Below, one piece after another: positions 1 to 6,923 of a stretch of DNA of 9,439 bases. The translations under genes and the position numbers were made by a program. The stretch is from Clostridiales bacterium UBA4039 (lineage in GTDB: Bacteria; Bacillota; Clostridia; Lachnospirales; Vallitaleaceae). The DNA lies in the NCBI GenBank assembly GCA_002382805.1, contig DGAD01000005.1, positions 29,906-39,344 on the forward strand, given 5' to 3'. The notes under the pieces were generated by a model. It saw nothing but the letters and a program-made list of their open reading frames with translations. It made no database searches and had not been told where the DNA came from. Numbering within the stretch: the first letter of the stretch is position 1; each line of letters starts with the position of its first letter.

Positions 1-214
1 GTATGTTACTGTTCAACAAAATCAAACGCACAAGATTTATATAAAAAAGGTCAATTTCAATACATCGTATGTTACTGTTCAACCCTAGCATTTCAACAGG
101 AAAGTTACGACTTTGATTATTTCAATACATCGTATGTTACTGTTCAACTTCGTTTTTTCCGAACTCTTGTATCCATTTTTCCATATTTCAATACATCGTA
201 TGTTACTGTTCAAC
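1..214 (-). CRISPR. Type I-B CRISPR array, leader-proximal end (continues beyond left edge)
   Basis: Three complete, identical 30-bp repeats lie at 54-83, 119-148 and 185-214. The last 17 bp of a fourth are at 1-17, cut by the window edge. Spacers are 18-53 (36 bp), 84-118 (35 bp) and 149-184 (36 bp). In crRNA sense (minus strand) the repeat begins GTTGAACAGTAAC and ends ATTGAAAT; the last eight bases are the expected 5' handle after Cas6 cleavage. The minus orientation is inferred from this repeat end and from the decayed repeat at the far end of the companion array. The AT-rich leader is therefore at 215-411, and 149-184 is the newest spacer here. The repeat shows only weak internal pairing (4-bp stems at best), as is usual for I-B repeats of this style. 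Confidence 0.98.
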
Positions 215-267
215 CAACCAAGACAAACACAGGCTTTATCATTTTTCCTGTAAGCTCTATACGCTTT

Positions 268-297
268 ATTCTAGCCTATTTCGTCGTTTTTTTCCAA
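268..297 (-). promoter_or_regulatory. Candidate promoter for the left CRISPR array
   Basis: On the minus strand, TTGGAA (297-292) is followed after 18 bp by TAGAAT (273-268). These match the sigma-A consensus at 4/6 and 5/6 positions. Transcription would start near 261, about 45 bp before the first repeat, a sensible distance for a leader promoter. It was found by eye in AT-rich DNA, so chance matches are likely. Confidence 0.35.
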
Positions 298-345
298 TTA
301 AACTTTGATTAAAGATCATAGAATACAAAAACATTCCCGAGACCA

Positions 346-374
346 TATATATAGGTCATTTATAGATTTGTCAG
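346..374 (-). promoter_or_regulatory. Alternative candidate promoter in the leader
   Basis: On the minus strand, CTGACA (374-369) is followed after 17 bp by TATATA (351-346). The -10 element lies inside an interrupted palindrome, gacc-N9-ggtc, at 341-357, which could be an operator or simply a weak stem. A transcript from here would carry a longer untranslated leader of about 125 nt before the first repeat. It competes with the candidate at 268-297, and both may be chance matches. Confidence 0.3.
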
Positions 375-380
375 AATATT

Positions 381-401
381 CATACCTGGAAGCCATGTAT
401 G
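381..401 (-). terminator. Hairpin just downstream of cas2, possible operon end
   Basis: The arms catacctgg (381-389) and ccatgtatg (393-401) pair at 8 of 9 positions around a 3-nt loop, beginning 10 nt after the cas2 stop codon. In the minus-strand transcript the stem is followed by AAUAUUC and not by a U-run, so it does not look like a standard intrinsic terminator. It may be a weak terminator, an mRNA 3'-end stabiliser, or a leader element. On the plus strand, a short ggTTTT follows. Confidence 0.35.
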
Positions 402-411
402 GTTTTATGCA

Positions 412-705
412 TTAAATGAACAAACCATCTTCCGGTTCTTTTTTACTCGTTCCAATAATTTCCTCATCAAACATATGCTCTCCCAACATTTTTATGATTG
501 TTATGTGATCTTGTTCGGGGTCAATAATAGTGCATATTTCTTTTTTTAAACGCATTAATTTTGATGGTGTAATCTCACCTCGAAACACTGATAATTGATG
601 GTGCTGAAGATATTTTTTGCAAATTTTAAAGACTTTTCCAACTCTTTTTTCTCCGACATCATAGAAGACAAATACATATCCATAATTTTTTTTGGATCGC
701 TCCAT
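412..705 (-). CDS. cas2: CRISPR-associated endonuclease Cas2
   Basis: Cas2 is the structural core of the Cas1-Cas2 integrase, which inserts captured prespacers at the leader end of the array. The 97-residue product is typical in size. Its first strand reads YVFVFYDV, with the conserved aspartate at residue 16 at the end of that strand. The ferredoxin-like fold continues through KICKKYLQHHQLSVFRGEI, the region equivalent to the usual 'R..Q.SVFEG' stretch. I start at the ATG at 705 because AAGGAG (717-712) lies 6 nt upstream. A TTG at 735 abutting the cas1 stop would add ten lysine-rich residues that Cas2 proteins lack. It is the last gene of the operon, 30 bp after cas1, and is followed by the leader of the left array. 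Confidence 0.95.
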   Translation of the reverse strand: MERSKKNYGYVFVFYDVGEKRVGKVFKICKKYLQHHQLSVFRGEITPSKLMRLKKEICTIIDPEQDHITIIKMLGEHMFDEEIIGTSKKEPEDGLFI

Positions 706-735
706 CTTTTTCTCCTTAATTTTCCTTAAACCCAA

Positions 736-1737
736 TTAACATTTTTTGTTCACTGAAAACGCCTGATACCCTTTACCTTCCATCAAGTATTTAATCATTT
801 TATATCCTTCATATTTAATAGCTGTCTCATATCGAACTTTTCGATGCAATCGACTATGCTCAAACGTTGTTGATATGCGTTCCTCAAATGCTTTGATTAC
901 GATTTTGCGCCCAGCTTCATTGAGTAAGCAGTAATTTAAAGCGCTGTCAAAATGTTTATCCACACGAAGTTTTCGATTGTTGACCAAGTCAAAAATCGTC
1001 TTAAATACCAACTCCGACTTAAATACTTCTGCCAAGTCTAAGCTTAGCGAAAACCTGGCTTCTGACGGTTCATGAAGAAAACTTATTGTCTGATCCAGGT
1101 GAGTGTGATATAGCATCGTTATTGTTTTGGTGTATAACATTGAATTCAAAAATGAGATGAGTGCATTGATTGGATTATCCGGTGGTCGCCGTACCCGTTT
1201 TGAAAAAACAAAGTCTTCATGTAAAATCATCGGAAAAGTGCCATAAAATAGAGACCACAGTTTTCCTTCAACAGACATAATCTGTCGAATATCTTGTGCT
1301 GGTCTTAACCAATTAGAGATTTCCCCACAAAAATCTATAACTGGCTTTACTTCCTTTTTTTCATGACGATAATAATGATACAATAACGCAGATATATTTT
1401 CTGCAGTTCCCCTTACGATTTCCCTAGCAAGTTCTAATCTTCTATCATCTGAGTACGCCAATGCTTGCTGAACTTTTAGCCGTCCACTTAATAAGTAGTC
1501 TTTGGGATAATATGTTCCGATATAATGTCCATAGTAGTCAAAAAAATGCATGGTGATTCCTGCCATACTTAAAACCTGTAATAATTTTGTGTTAATTGTC
1601 ACCTCATTGAATAAATATAGCTCTCGAATATTCTCAATCGGCATATGGGTCAAGCGACCGGATGCATCTCGGAAACTAATACTATTTTCCCGTCTTTTTA
1701 ATTCTCCTGTTGAAAATATATACTTTGTCTTTCCCAT
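736..1737 (-). CDS. cas1: CRISPR-associated endonuclease/integrase Cas1 (type I-B)
   Basis: This is the catalytic subunit of the spacer integrase, a metal-dependent nuclease-transposase that acts with Cas2. At 333 residues it has the usual length of I-B Cas1. The N-terminal beta domain runs to about residue 75, followed by the all-helical catalytic domain. Expected active-site residues are visible: E157 in MSVEGKLW, H222 in SFLHEPSEARFSL, and E237 in DLAEVFK. The signature RRPPDNPINALISFLNSMLY lies at about 183-202. The start is firm: AGGAGG (1748-1743) sits 5 nt before the ATG. It follows cas4 by 19 bp and precedes cas2, the standard adaptation module. No catalytic residue is missing and there is no frameshift, so spacer acquisition should be possible. 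Confidence 0.97.
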   Translation of the reverse strand: MGKTKYIFSTGELKRRENSISFRDASGRLTHMPIENIRELYLFNEVTINTKLLQVLSMAGITMHFFDYYGHYIGTYYPKDYLLSGRLKVQQALAYSDDRRLELAREIVRGTAENISALLYHYYRHEKKEVKPVIDFCGEISNWLRPAQDIRQIMSVEGKLWSLFYGTFPMILHEDFVFSKRVRRPPDNPINALISFLNSMLYTKTITMLYHTHLDQTISFLHEPSEARFSLSLDLAEVFKSELVFKTIFDLVNNRKLRVDKHFDSALNYCLLNEAGRKIVIKAFEERISTTFEHSRLHRKVRYETAIKYEGYKMIKYLMEGKGYQAFSVNKKC

Positions 1738-1756
1738 TTTCTCCTCCTATCTATTG

Positions 1757-2251
1757 CTACAAATAGCAATATTCATAATAGGCACATTTTTTACATGTCG
1801 GTTTATCTAAAATATCCGGAACAAGCGTTCCTGAGATTAAAGATTCAATATCCTGTATTAGCTGTAGCAAATCATCTTCTAATACATCCGTCAATTCAAC
1901 ATAATGTATTTTTTTTGCTTGTTTTTTGGTCTCAAGTACTTCTATTTTTCCTTTTCGATTTATTCCTTTTTGTTTAAGAATATGCAGATAAAAAAGGACT
2001 TGCCACTGGACCGCTTCCATATCTGCATCTGACTTTTTGATTTCAACAAGATACTCTTGAGTCAACTTATCAATCCGTATATTTTCAACAGCCAGCTCAT
2101 GAACCTTGCTCTTTTCCAGTTCCAACTGATGTAGCACTCGCCCAATCTGTACATCTTCTGAATTATCTTCAAGATTCAGTCGATTGCCGGCCAAATAACA
2201 TTGCCGCTTACAATGAAAATAATAATTAATCAACGTTCCATTAACTTTCAT
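1757..2251 (-). CDS. cas4: CRISPR-associated Cas4 exonuclease (RecB-like, iron-sulfur)
   Basis: Cas4 trims prespacers and helps select those with a correct PAM before Cas1-Cas2 integrates them. Counting from the ATG at 2251 (164 residues), the RecB-nuclease residues are H41 (GRVLHQ), D61 (NIRID), E70 and K72 (LVEIKKS), followed by the helix with QWQVLFYL. Four cysteines fit a [4Fe-4S] cluster: C14 in FHCKRQC and, at the C terminus, C153, C156 and C162 in CKKCAYYEYC. Two starts are possible. I prefer the ATG at 2251, which has AGGTG (2262-2258) 6 nt upstream. A GTG at 2260 would add three residues and nearly touch the cas3 stop. The length is typical of short I-B Cas4 proteins. Confidence 0.94.
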   Translation of the reverse strand: MKVNGTLINYYFHCKRQCYLAGNRLNLEDNSEDVQIGRVLHQLELEKSKVHELAVENIRIDKLTQEYLVEIKKSDADMEAVQWQVLFYLHILKQKGINRKGKIEVLETKKQAKKIHYVELTDVLEDDLLQLIQDIESLISGTLVPDILDKPTCKKCAYYEYCYL

Positions 2252-2260
2252 CCCTATCAC

Positions 2261-4858
2261 CTACATAAAATCATCTTCTGTGAATGCATCCTCAAATAAC
2301 TTCATCGCTTCCATCAAATCAAAATGTCCATCTTTTATGTAACGCTCCCCATCGTCCAAGTACAAAAGATCACCAAGACGGTCTTGGTAGCCACTTGCCT
2401 GCCGCCTATATCCATTGCGCATTTTGGGTGTATAAATCTGATAACAAAAGTAATCCATCTGACTACGTACATACGATAACTTGATTTGCTTTTTGGCATA
2501 TGGCATCTTTTGATCTTCCAATAAATCTTTGTAATTATGCCATACTTCATCGCCACGTATTGTAGCGCTCACTCCGTCAATAGTTATGTCTTCGTTTGTG
2601 TTAATAAAAAGTGTTATGGTATCTTTTTCCTCGATAAGTGTCATGTGCTCATGAATCCCCTGATAATCCAACATTTGCACTTTGTTTTTTACATGCATAA
2701 AATTCGCGTCATTATATTGCTCTTTTTCTCGCTGAACCTCTTGTAATACTTCGACATAAAATTGATAAAAATCTTTCTCCAATAGAATCTGTCGGTACTT
2801 TTCCTCTCGCAGGTTAAACTGCATACGATGATCTTTTTTATAAATAATCTTCGCTTCATCCATATCAAAAAAATACACCACGCTACCTTCTTTTTTACAC
2901 GAACGGTTAACCCTTCCTAAAAATTGCTCATCGGCATCTAGATATGCGATTGACTTATAGCCAACATCCATATCAATATCCACTCCGGCTTCAATAACTT
3001 GTGTCGTCACTAAGATACAATCCAAAAGATTACCCTTTACTTGCTCAAGAATATGTCGACGTGTACTTCGATTGTCCCGCCCTGTCAATCCCAAGATTTC
3101 CATTCTTTGAGGCAGCTTATCTCTTTGGCGTATCAGTTCCTCATAAAAAAATATTGCAGATTTAACCGTTAAAAACTCAACAAGTATTTTAGTAGGTCCT
3201 CGTTCCTCTCTTATGGATACAATATGTGCCAATAATTGCTCAAAGTCTTTTTCTTTTCCTAAAAACAACGGCGTATCGACTAAACTGTAGTCCAATTTTA
3301 CACGGTTTTTAAACACCGGATGCAAAAAATATGTCTTCGGATTTTTAATCAGATTGGTATAGCTTGCCACTTCTGTATCTAAGAGCGTATTCAGTTTAGG
3401 TAAGGTCGCCGACATAATGATTAGTTTCATATTGAGAAGTTTTCCGTATAGATCAAAAAAATGAATGATCTCTTTCCACAAACGAATCGAATAGCTTTGA
3501 ATCTCATCTATAATAACCACACTGTTCACTAACTTTGCAAACGGAATATTAGCCTCTTTTTTTGTGTCAAATAAGAGCTTGAAAAATTGTACATGGGTTG
3601 TCACCACTAAAGGATAATGCATAAATAAAAAGTTCATATACTCCTTATTATAATCATTGGCTTTTTCGTCTGCATGCATTGATGGGATGGGTGTAATCGA
3701 GTTAAGCACCTGTGGTTTAATCACACCATCTAAAGCATCTATAAGCGCTTGTTCCGTCTGTTCGATCAAGGTGTTAAAAGGAAATATATATAGGAGTTTA
3801 TTCGTCGCCTTATTTTGCTCACACATTTTTAATGCTAGATTAAGAGAGGTATTGGTCTTGCCGCTTCCTGTGGGCGCCTCCAAGTAATATATGGACTGAT
3901 CCGGTTCTTGAATGAAGCTTTGTTCTGCTTCTAAAAAAAGTTCACTTCGTAAGTCATTAATCGTCTTTGTTACATCCTTCGCCCCCTGTTGTCTATAGTG
4001 ATAAATCTTCTGATAAAGCCCTGAATGGCGATATGTATACAGACACTCCTTCAAGACATCTTGAAGCCTTCCCATCTCATGAATCGGAACATATACCTCT
4101 GAGACAAATTCACCTGTTGCGGCATAGTCACACGTTATCAACAGCGAATAAAAAAGCCTCGTCAAAACATAGTTTTGTCCCTCACTAAAGGATTTTGCAT
4201 CAATGCATTTTATGTCATCTTCTAAATAAGGGCTATATATCTCGTATAAGATGTCTTCAATCGGTAGGTTTAACCCCTCTAGTTTTGTCTTAATCTCCAA
4301 TGTATTGTTAGCGATTTGCTCGATGAATTTATCCCAACGATACGCAAAGTCTATCAGACTATCAAGTTGTCCATGGTGTTTACTAATCATATACCCAAAA
4401 AGATACACCATGTAATCACAGGCATCCATCTCTGATGGACCTAAACCATCTCTCGCCTTGACCTTGTCCATTTCTCGTTGCATAATCCAGTAGTACAAAA
4501 AAGTTGAAAGCATGGAATGCTTGCTGTCACTTGAGCGCCCCTTTGCATCTTTAAAATGGAGATTATGCATTTTTTTCCATTGAAAAGCAGGATTTATCTT
4601 GCCTAAATCATGCAGATAAATCCCGTTAACAAACGCTTTATATACAAAGTCCTTTGCCTGTATCGATAAACCGCTTTGATCTATGATGTTCTTAATACAT
4701 GCTTTTAAATCACTTTCATTCAATGCACGTTCCAGGTATTGTTGCGTTAAGGTCATATGCGCCTTGAGTTTTTCTGCTTTTTTTCCCAACTGTGTATGTG
4801 CTTCAAAGCGATGAAACTCTTGTATATACTCTTCAATGTCCACATATAACTTATACAT
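2261..4858 (-). CDS. cas3: CRISPR-associated nuclease-helicase Cas3 (HD and DExH fused)
   Basis: Cas3 is the effector recruited by Cascade: it unwinds target DNA with ATP and cuts it with its HD nuclease. This 865-residue protein carries both activities. The N-terminal HD domain shows H83-D84 in YLHDLGKINPAFQ, with further likely metal ligands at H114 (SKHSML) and H161-H162 (ISKHHGQ). The SF2 helicase core follows: Walker A APTGSGKT (328-335), Walker B IIDEIQSY (D451-E452), motif III SATLP (from 483), TTQVIEAGVDID (about 618-629) and motif VI QFLGRVNR (645-652). The Walker B box is DEIQ, not DEAD or DEAH. GAGGGG (4871-4866) lies 7 nt before the ATG and overlaps the cas5b stop. Nothing suggests inactivation. 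Confidence 0.97.
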   Translation of the reverse strand: MYKLYVDIEEYIQEFHRFEAHTQLGKKAEKLKAHMTLTQQYLERALNESDLKACIKNIIDQSGLSIQAKDFVYKAFVNGIYLHDLGKINPAFQWKKMHNLHFKDAKGRSSDSKHSMLSTFLYYWIMQREMDKVKARDGLGPSEMDACDYMVYLFGYMISKHHGQLDSLIDFAYRWDKFIEQIANNTLEIKTKLEGLNLPIEDILYEIYSPYLEDDIKCIDAKSFSEGQNYVLTRLFYSLLITCDYAATGEFVSEVYVPIHEMGRLQDVLKECLYTYRHSGLYQKIYHYRQQGAKDVTKTINDLRSELFLEAEQSFIQEPDQSIYYLEAPTGSGKTNTSLNLALKMCEQNKATNKLLYIFPFNTLIEQTEQALIDALDGVIKPQVLNSITPIPSMHADEKANDYNKEYMNFLFMHYPLVVTTHVQFFKLLFDTKKEANIPFAKLVNSVVIIDEIQSYSIRLWKEIIHFFDLYGKLLNMKLIIMSATLPKLNTLLDTEVASYTNLIKNPKTYFLHPVFKNRVKLDYSLVDTPLFLGKEKDFEQLLAHIVSIREERGPTKILVEFLTVKSAIFFYEELIRQRDKLPQRMEILGLTGRDNRSTRRHILEQVKGNLLDCILVTTQVIEAGVDIDMDVGYKSIAYLDADEQFLGRVNRSCKKEGSVVYFFDMDEAKIIYKKDHRMQFNLREEKYRQILLEKDFYQFYVEVLQEVQREKEQYNDANFMHVKNKVQMLDYQGIHEHMTLIEEKDTITLFINTNEDITIDGVSATIRGDEVWHNYKDLLEDQKMPYAKKQIKLSYVRSQMDYFCYQIYTPKMRNGYRRQASGYQDRLGDLLYLDDGERYIKDGHFDLMEAMKLFEDAFTEDDFM

Positions 4859-4870
4859 CTCTATTCCCCT

Positions 4871-5629
4871 CTAAATAAACTGAATAGTCTTTCCCTCGCA
4901 AGAATAAAAAACTGATTGTGCCGGATACTTGCTTATTGTCTGATTGGTTGCCACCAATGTTTTTAGGATATATCGATTCGGTCGTTTGGTTAAGCCTACC
5001 GGCAGCTGCTCCTTGTATAGATAAAGGGCTTGTCTAGGTCCTCGCATGCTTCTATCACTATTAAAGGTAACATTATCGAGCATAAACAAACTATGACATA
5101 GCGTCACTTTTTCTATCAGCTTAAACTCCACTTCCTTGGCATTTAATATGGTCGCCGGATGATCATTTTTGCCTAGATATGGAACGTAGGTACATTTATT
5201 ATGTAGCAGGTGTTCCTTTAATCTTTCCATTAACTGTGTATCGTCTGTATAGAGATAGATTCTCCACTGCGGCTCTTCCAACCAATACTCTCGAACCACC
5301 AGATTCCCACCTTGTTCCTTACTCGCATAACCTACACTATTATTAAAAACCTGCATTTTTTTTGAAAACATTCCATTTGAAGTCAGAGGTTCAATCGCCA
5401 CCTCCAAGGACCGCAACCGATCATAAAAATCCGGAAATTCTTTTGCTACTTTGTGCTCTTGATTGTATCGATAGTGCTCCTCATAACCATTGAACCCCAG
5501 CATTGCCCCAAGAATTCCATAGACAGCGACTTTATGAATATGCCCATAGGTCATGTAGACAAACTCGTTCACATCCGGTTGCTTAAACATGGCTGTTCTT
5601 CCTGTTAACGTAAACTGTAACCCTATCAT
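4871..5629 (-). CDS. cas5b: Cascade subunit Cas5 (type I-B)
   Basis: Cas5 caps the 5' handle of the crRNA and joins Cas8b to the Cas7 backbone. The 252-residue protein has the Cas5 N-terminal pattern: a first strand MIGLQFTLTG, then RTAMFKQPDVN, then MTYGHIHKVAVYGILGAMLGF (about 26-46), equivalent to the family's 'TY..P....v.G.lgailG'. The ATG directly abuts the cas7b stop (TAAATG), with AAGTGAT a little upstream as a modest ribosome binding site. Translation is therefore probably coupled to cas7b. Position between cas7 and cas3 is canonical for I-B. Cas5 proteins diverge strongly outside the N-terminal strand and glycine-rich segment, so subtype assignment rests on the neighbours. Confidence 0.94.
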   Translation of the reverse strand: MIGLQFTLTGRTAMFKQPDVNEFVYMTYGHIHKVAVYGILGAMLGFNGYEEHYRYNQEHKVAKEFPDFYDRLRSLEVAIEPLTSNGMFSKKMQVFNNSVGYASKEQGGNLVVREYWLEEPQWRIYLYTDDTQLMERLKEHLLHNKCTYVPYLGKNDHPATILNAKEVEFKLIEKVTLCHSLFMLDNVTFNSDRSMRGPRQALYLYKEQLPVGLTKRPNRYILKTLVATNQTISKYPAQSVFYSCEGKTIQFI

Positions 5630-6535
5630 TTAGATCACTTCTTTCGTAAAAATACTCATATGCTTCACCTTATCCCCTGTTATCCCTTCCACTTTGACAG
5701 AATATGGATTGTAATAGAGTTGAATACGCTGAATATCTTCACGGTCTAATAGCTCCGGTTTTTCAAAGCGAATAATATCAAGGCCGTCCTTTTTCTCAAA
5801 ATATATATATTCGGAAAGACTTGGTAAATAAGTATCGATGTCGGTTTCAACGAACATAGTAAACTCATTTTCACATCCAACTTTGCTATTGGTCGCAAGG
5901 GCTGTTGCCGACGTCAGCGACGCATCCACAAAGGATGTATACGCCGCTTCTGTAAATCCTTCAAAGTTTTCAATGAGTTCTTTGTACCCCTCATAAGCCA
6001 AAGGATTAATCACAACCGGATAAAAATAATGGGCTTCATTGCTGACAATCTTTTTCCCCAATGTGGAATTATCTTTGTCATCTCCCGTACTAAATGGGGA
6101 TAGAATATCCTGGACTTCTACTTCGCTATGCTCATATTTATTAAATCCTTGTCCAACTTGAATCGCTCCTGTTATCGATATATTGTTACCTTTTTCCGCA
6201 AATGTTGCTCCAAAACACATCACATCAAGCGCTGAAAAAAGGTTTACGAGAACCTCTGTTGACGGAGTGTTTTTATCAAGCTGTCCAAAAAGCTGGCTGT
6301 AGCGTCCTTCTAGTGTTCTTGGCTGTAATTTTCCATCTTTACCAATCACATGGGACTTAATATATAGTATGCTTTCTCCTTGAGTTTCCCAATATTTTTT
6401 CATGCTATACTTTAACGCTTTATCACTTCCAAAAATCATATCATCACTGGTGGTCTTAGGTCTTCCCGTAAAGTCAGCGTTCCAGTTTGACATAATACTC
6501 TTGACCCCAACAACTCCATAGACGCGCTTATTCAT
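5630..6535 (-). CDS. cas7b: Cascade backbone subunit Cas7 (type I-B, Csh2-like)
   Basis: Cas7 polymerises along the crRNA spacer to form the Cascade backbone. The 301-residue product begins MNKRVYGVVGVKS, an RRM-type first strand as in the Csh2/Cas7 I-B family. It contains the characteristic stretch DVMCFGATF (104-112) followed by ITGAIQVGQGFNK (121-133). I start at the ATG at 6535: GGAGG (6548-6544) lies 8 nt upstream. An ATG at 6559 would add eight residues and would place this ribosome binding site inside the coding region. With the chosen start, cas7b overlaps the last 8 bp of cas8b, so the genes are likely translationally coupled, helping to supply the many Cas7 copies needed per complex. 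Confidence 0.95.
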   Translation of the reverse strand: MNKRVYGVVGVKSIMSNWNADFTGRPKTTSDDMIFGSDKALKYSMKKYWETQGESILYIKSHVIGKDGKLQPRTLEGRYSQLFGQLDKNTPSTEVLVNLFSALDVMCFGATFAEKGNNISITGAIQVGQGFNKYEHSEVEVQDILSPFSTGDDKDNSTLGKKIVSNEAHYFYPVVINPLAYEGYKELIENFEGFTEAAYTSFVDASLTSATALATNSKVGCENEFTMFVETDIDTYLPSLSEYIYFEKKDGLDIIRFEKPELLDREDIQRIQLYYNPYSVKVEGITGDKVKHMSIFTKEVI

Positions 6536-6923
6536 CTGCATTACCTCCCACTTTTTCATAGAATAGGTTACTCGCTGTATAGCCTGTTAACAGCATCTTT
6601 ACATCCACTTTGTTATCCGTACATGTATAGGCTTGAATCATTGCCATAGCGTTATTAAACTTACGATAATTTCGCGAAATATCATGATTGTATTTCATAA
6701 AGGCAAAGCGTATCTCCTTGATCAATTGCGCCGGACGTTTTGTTTCTAAAAACATATTGGCCATGCTGTGCTTTGTCGATTGCGATTTTGAACGGTCTAA
6801 CATATAACTAATGATTTGTCCTGATAGATAATAAAACTCATCATCCGTGTCACAATCTTGGGTTACAGGTTCTGCTAATTTCGTCGATAACATCTTGCGT
6901 AATTGAAGTATTTTTCCTGCCAT
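6528..6923 (-). CDS. cas11b: Predicted Cas11b small subunit, internal in-frame start within cas8b
   Basis: In several type I systems, the 3' part of the cas8 (or cas10d) gene is translated separately to give the small subunit Cas11, which lines the Cascade belly. Here an in-frame ATG at 6923 (Cas8b residue 447) is preceded by AGGAGG (6939-6934) with a 10-nt spacer. This matches the geometry of the cas8b start itself (AAGGAGGGG, same spacing). The product would be 131 residues beginning MAGKILQLRK and ending GGNADE, with predicted helical segments such as LIKEIRFAFMKY and YRKFNNAMAMIQAY. No separate cas11 gene exists in the operon, which fits. The reading frame and ribosome binding site are seen; independent translation is inferred. 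Confidence 0.75.
   Translation of the reverse strand: MAGKILQLRKMLSTKLAEPVTQDCDTDDEFYYLSGQIISYMLDRSKSQSTKHSMANMFLETKRPAQLIKEIRFAFMKYNHDISRNYRKFNNAMAMIQAYTCTDNKVDVKMLLTGYTASNLFYEKVGGNADE

Larger units (their letters stand above)
215..411 (-). promoter_or_regulatory. CRISPR leader of the left array
   Basis: This gene-free, AT-rich stretch lies between the cas2 stop codon and the first repeat of the left array. Its place on the upstream side of a minus-strand array makes it the leader, which in known systems carries the array promoter and the sequences where Cas1-Cas2 insert new spacers. I see two possible minus-strand promoters (268-297 and 346-374) and a hairpin beside cas2 (381-401). At the leader-repeat junction the minus strand reads GTTG followed by the repeat's own GTTG. 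No open reading frame here deserves calling. The leader role is inferred from position. Confidence 0.8.

Noticed and set aside
706..735. TTG start extending Cas2 by ten residues
   Set aside because: The internal ATG at 705 has AAGGAG at good spacing and gives a normal Cas2 N terminus.
1550..1810. Plus-strand open frame with hydrophobic stretches
   Set aside because: It is antisense to cas1 and cas4, which have clear motifs and starts. Its hydrophobicity is what antisense of AT-rich coding DNA gives.
3657..4188. Two plus-strand open frames of about 75 codons
   Set aside because: Both are antisense to the well-supported cas3 helicase and HD regions, with no ribosome binding site or recognisable product.
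6536..6559. Upstream ATG extending Cas7 by eight residues
   Set aside because: The GGGAGG site lies inside that extension and points to the ATG at 6535; the family N terminus starts there.
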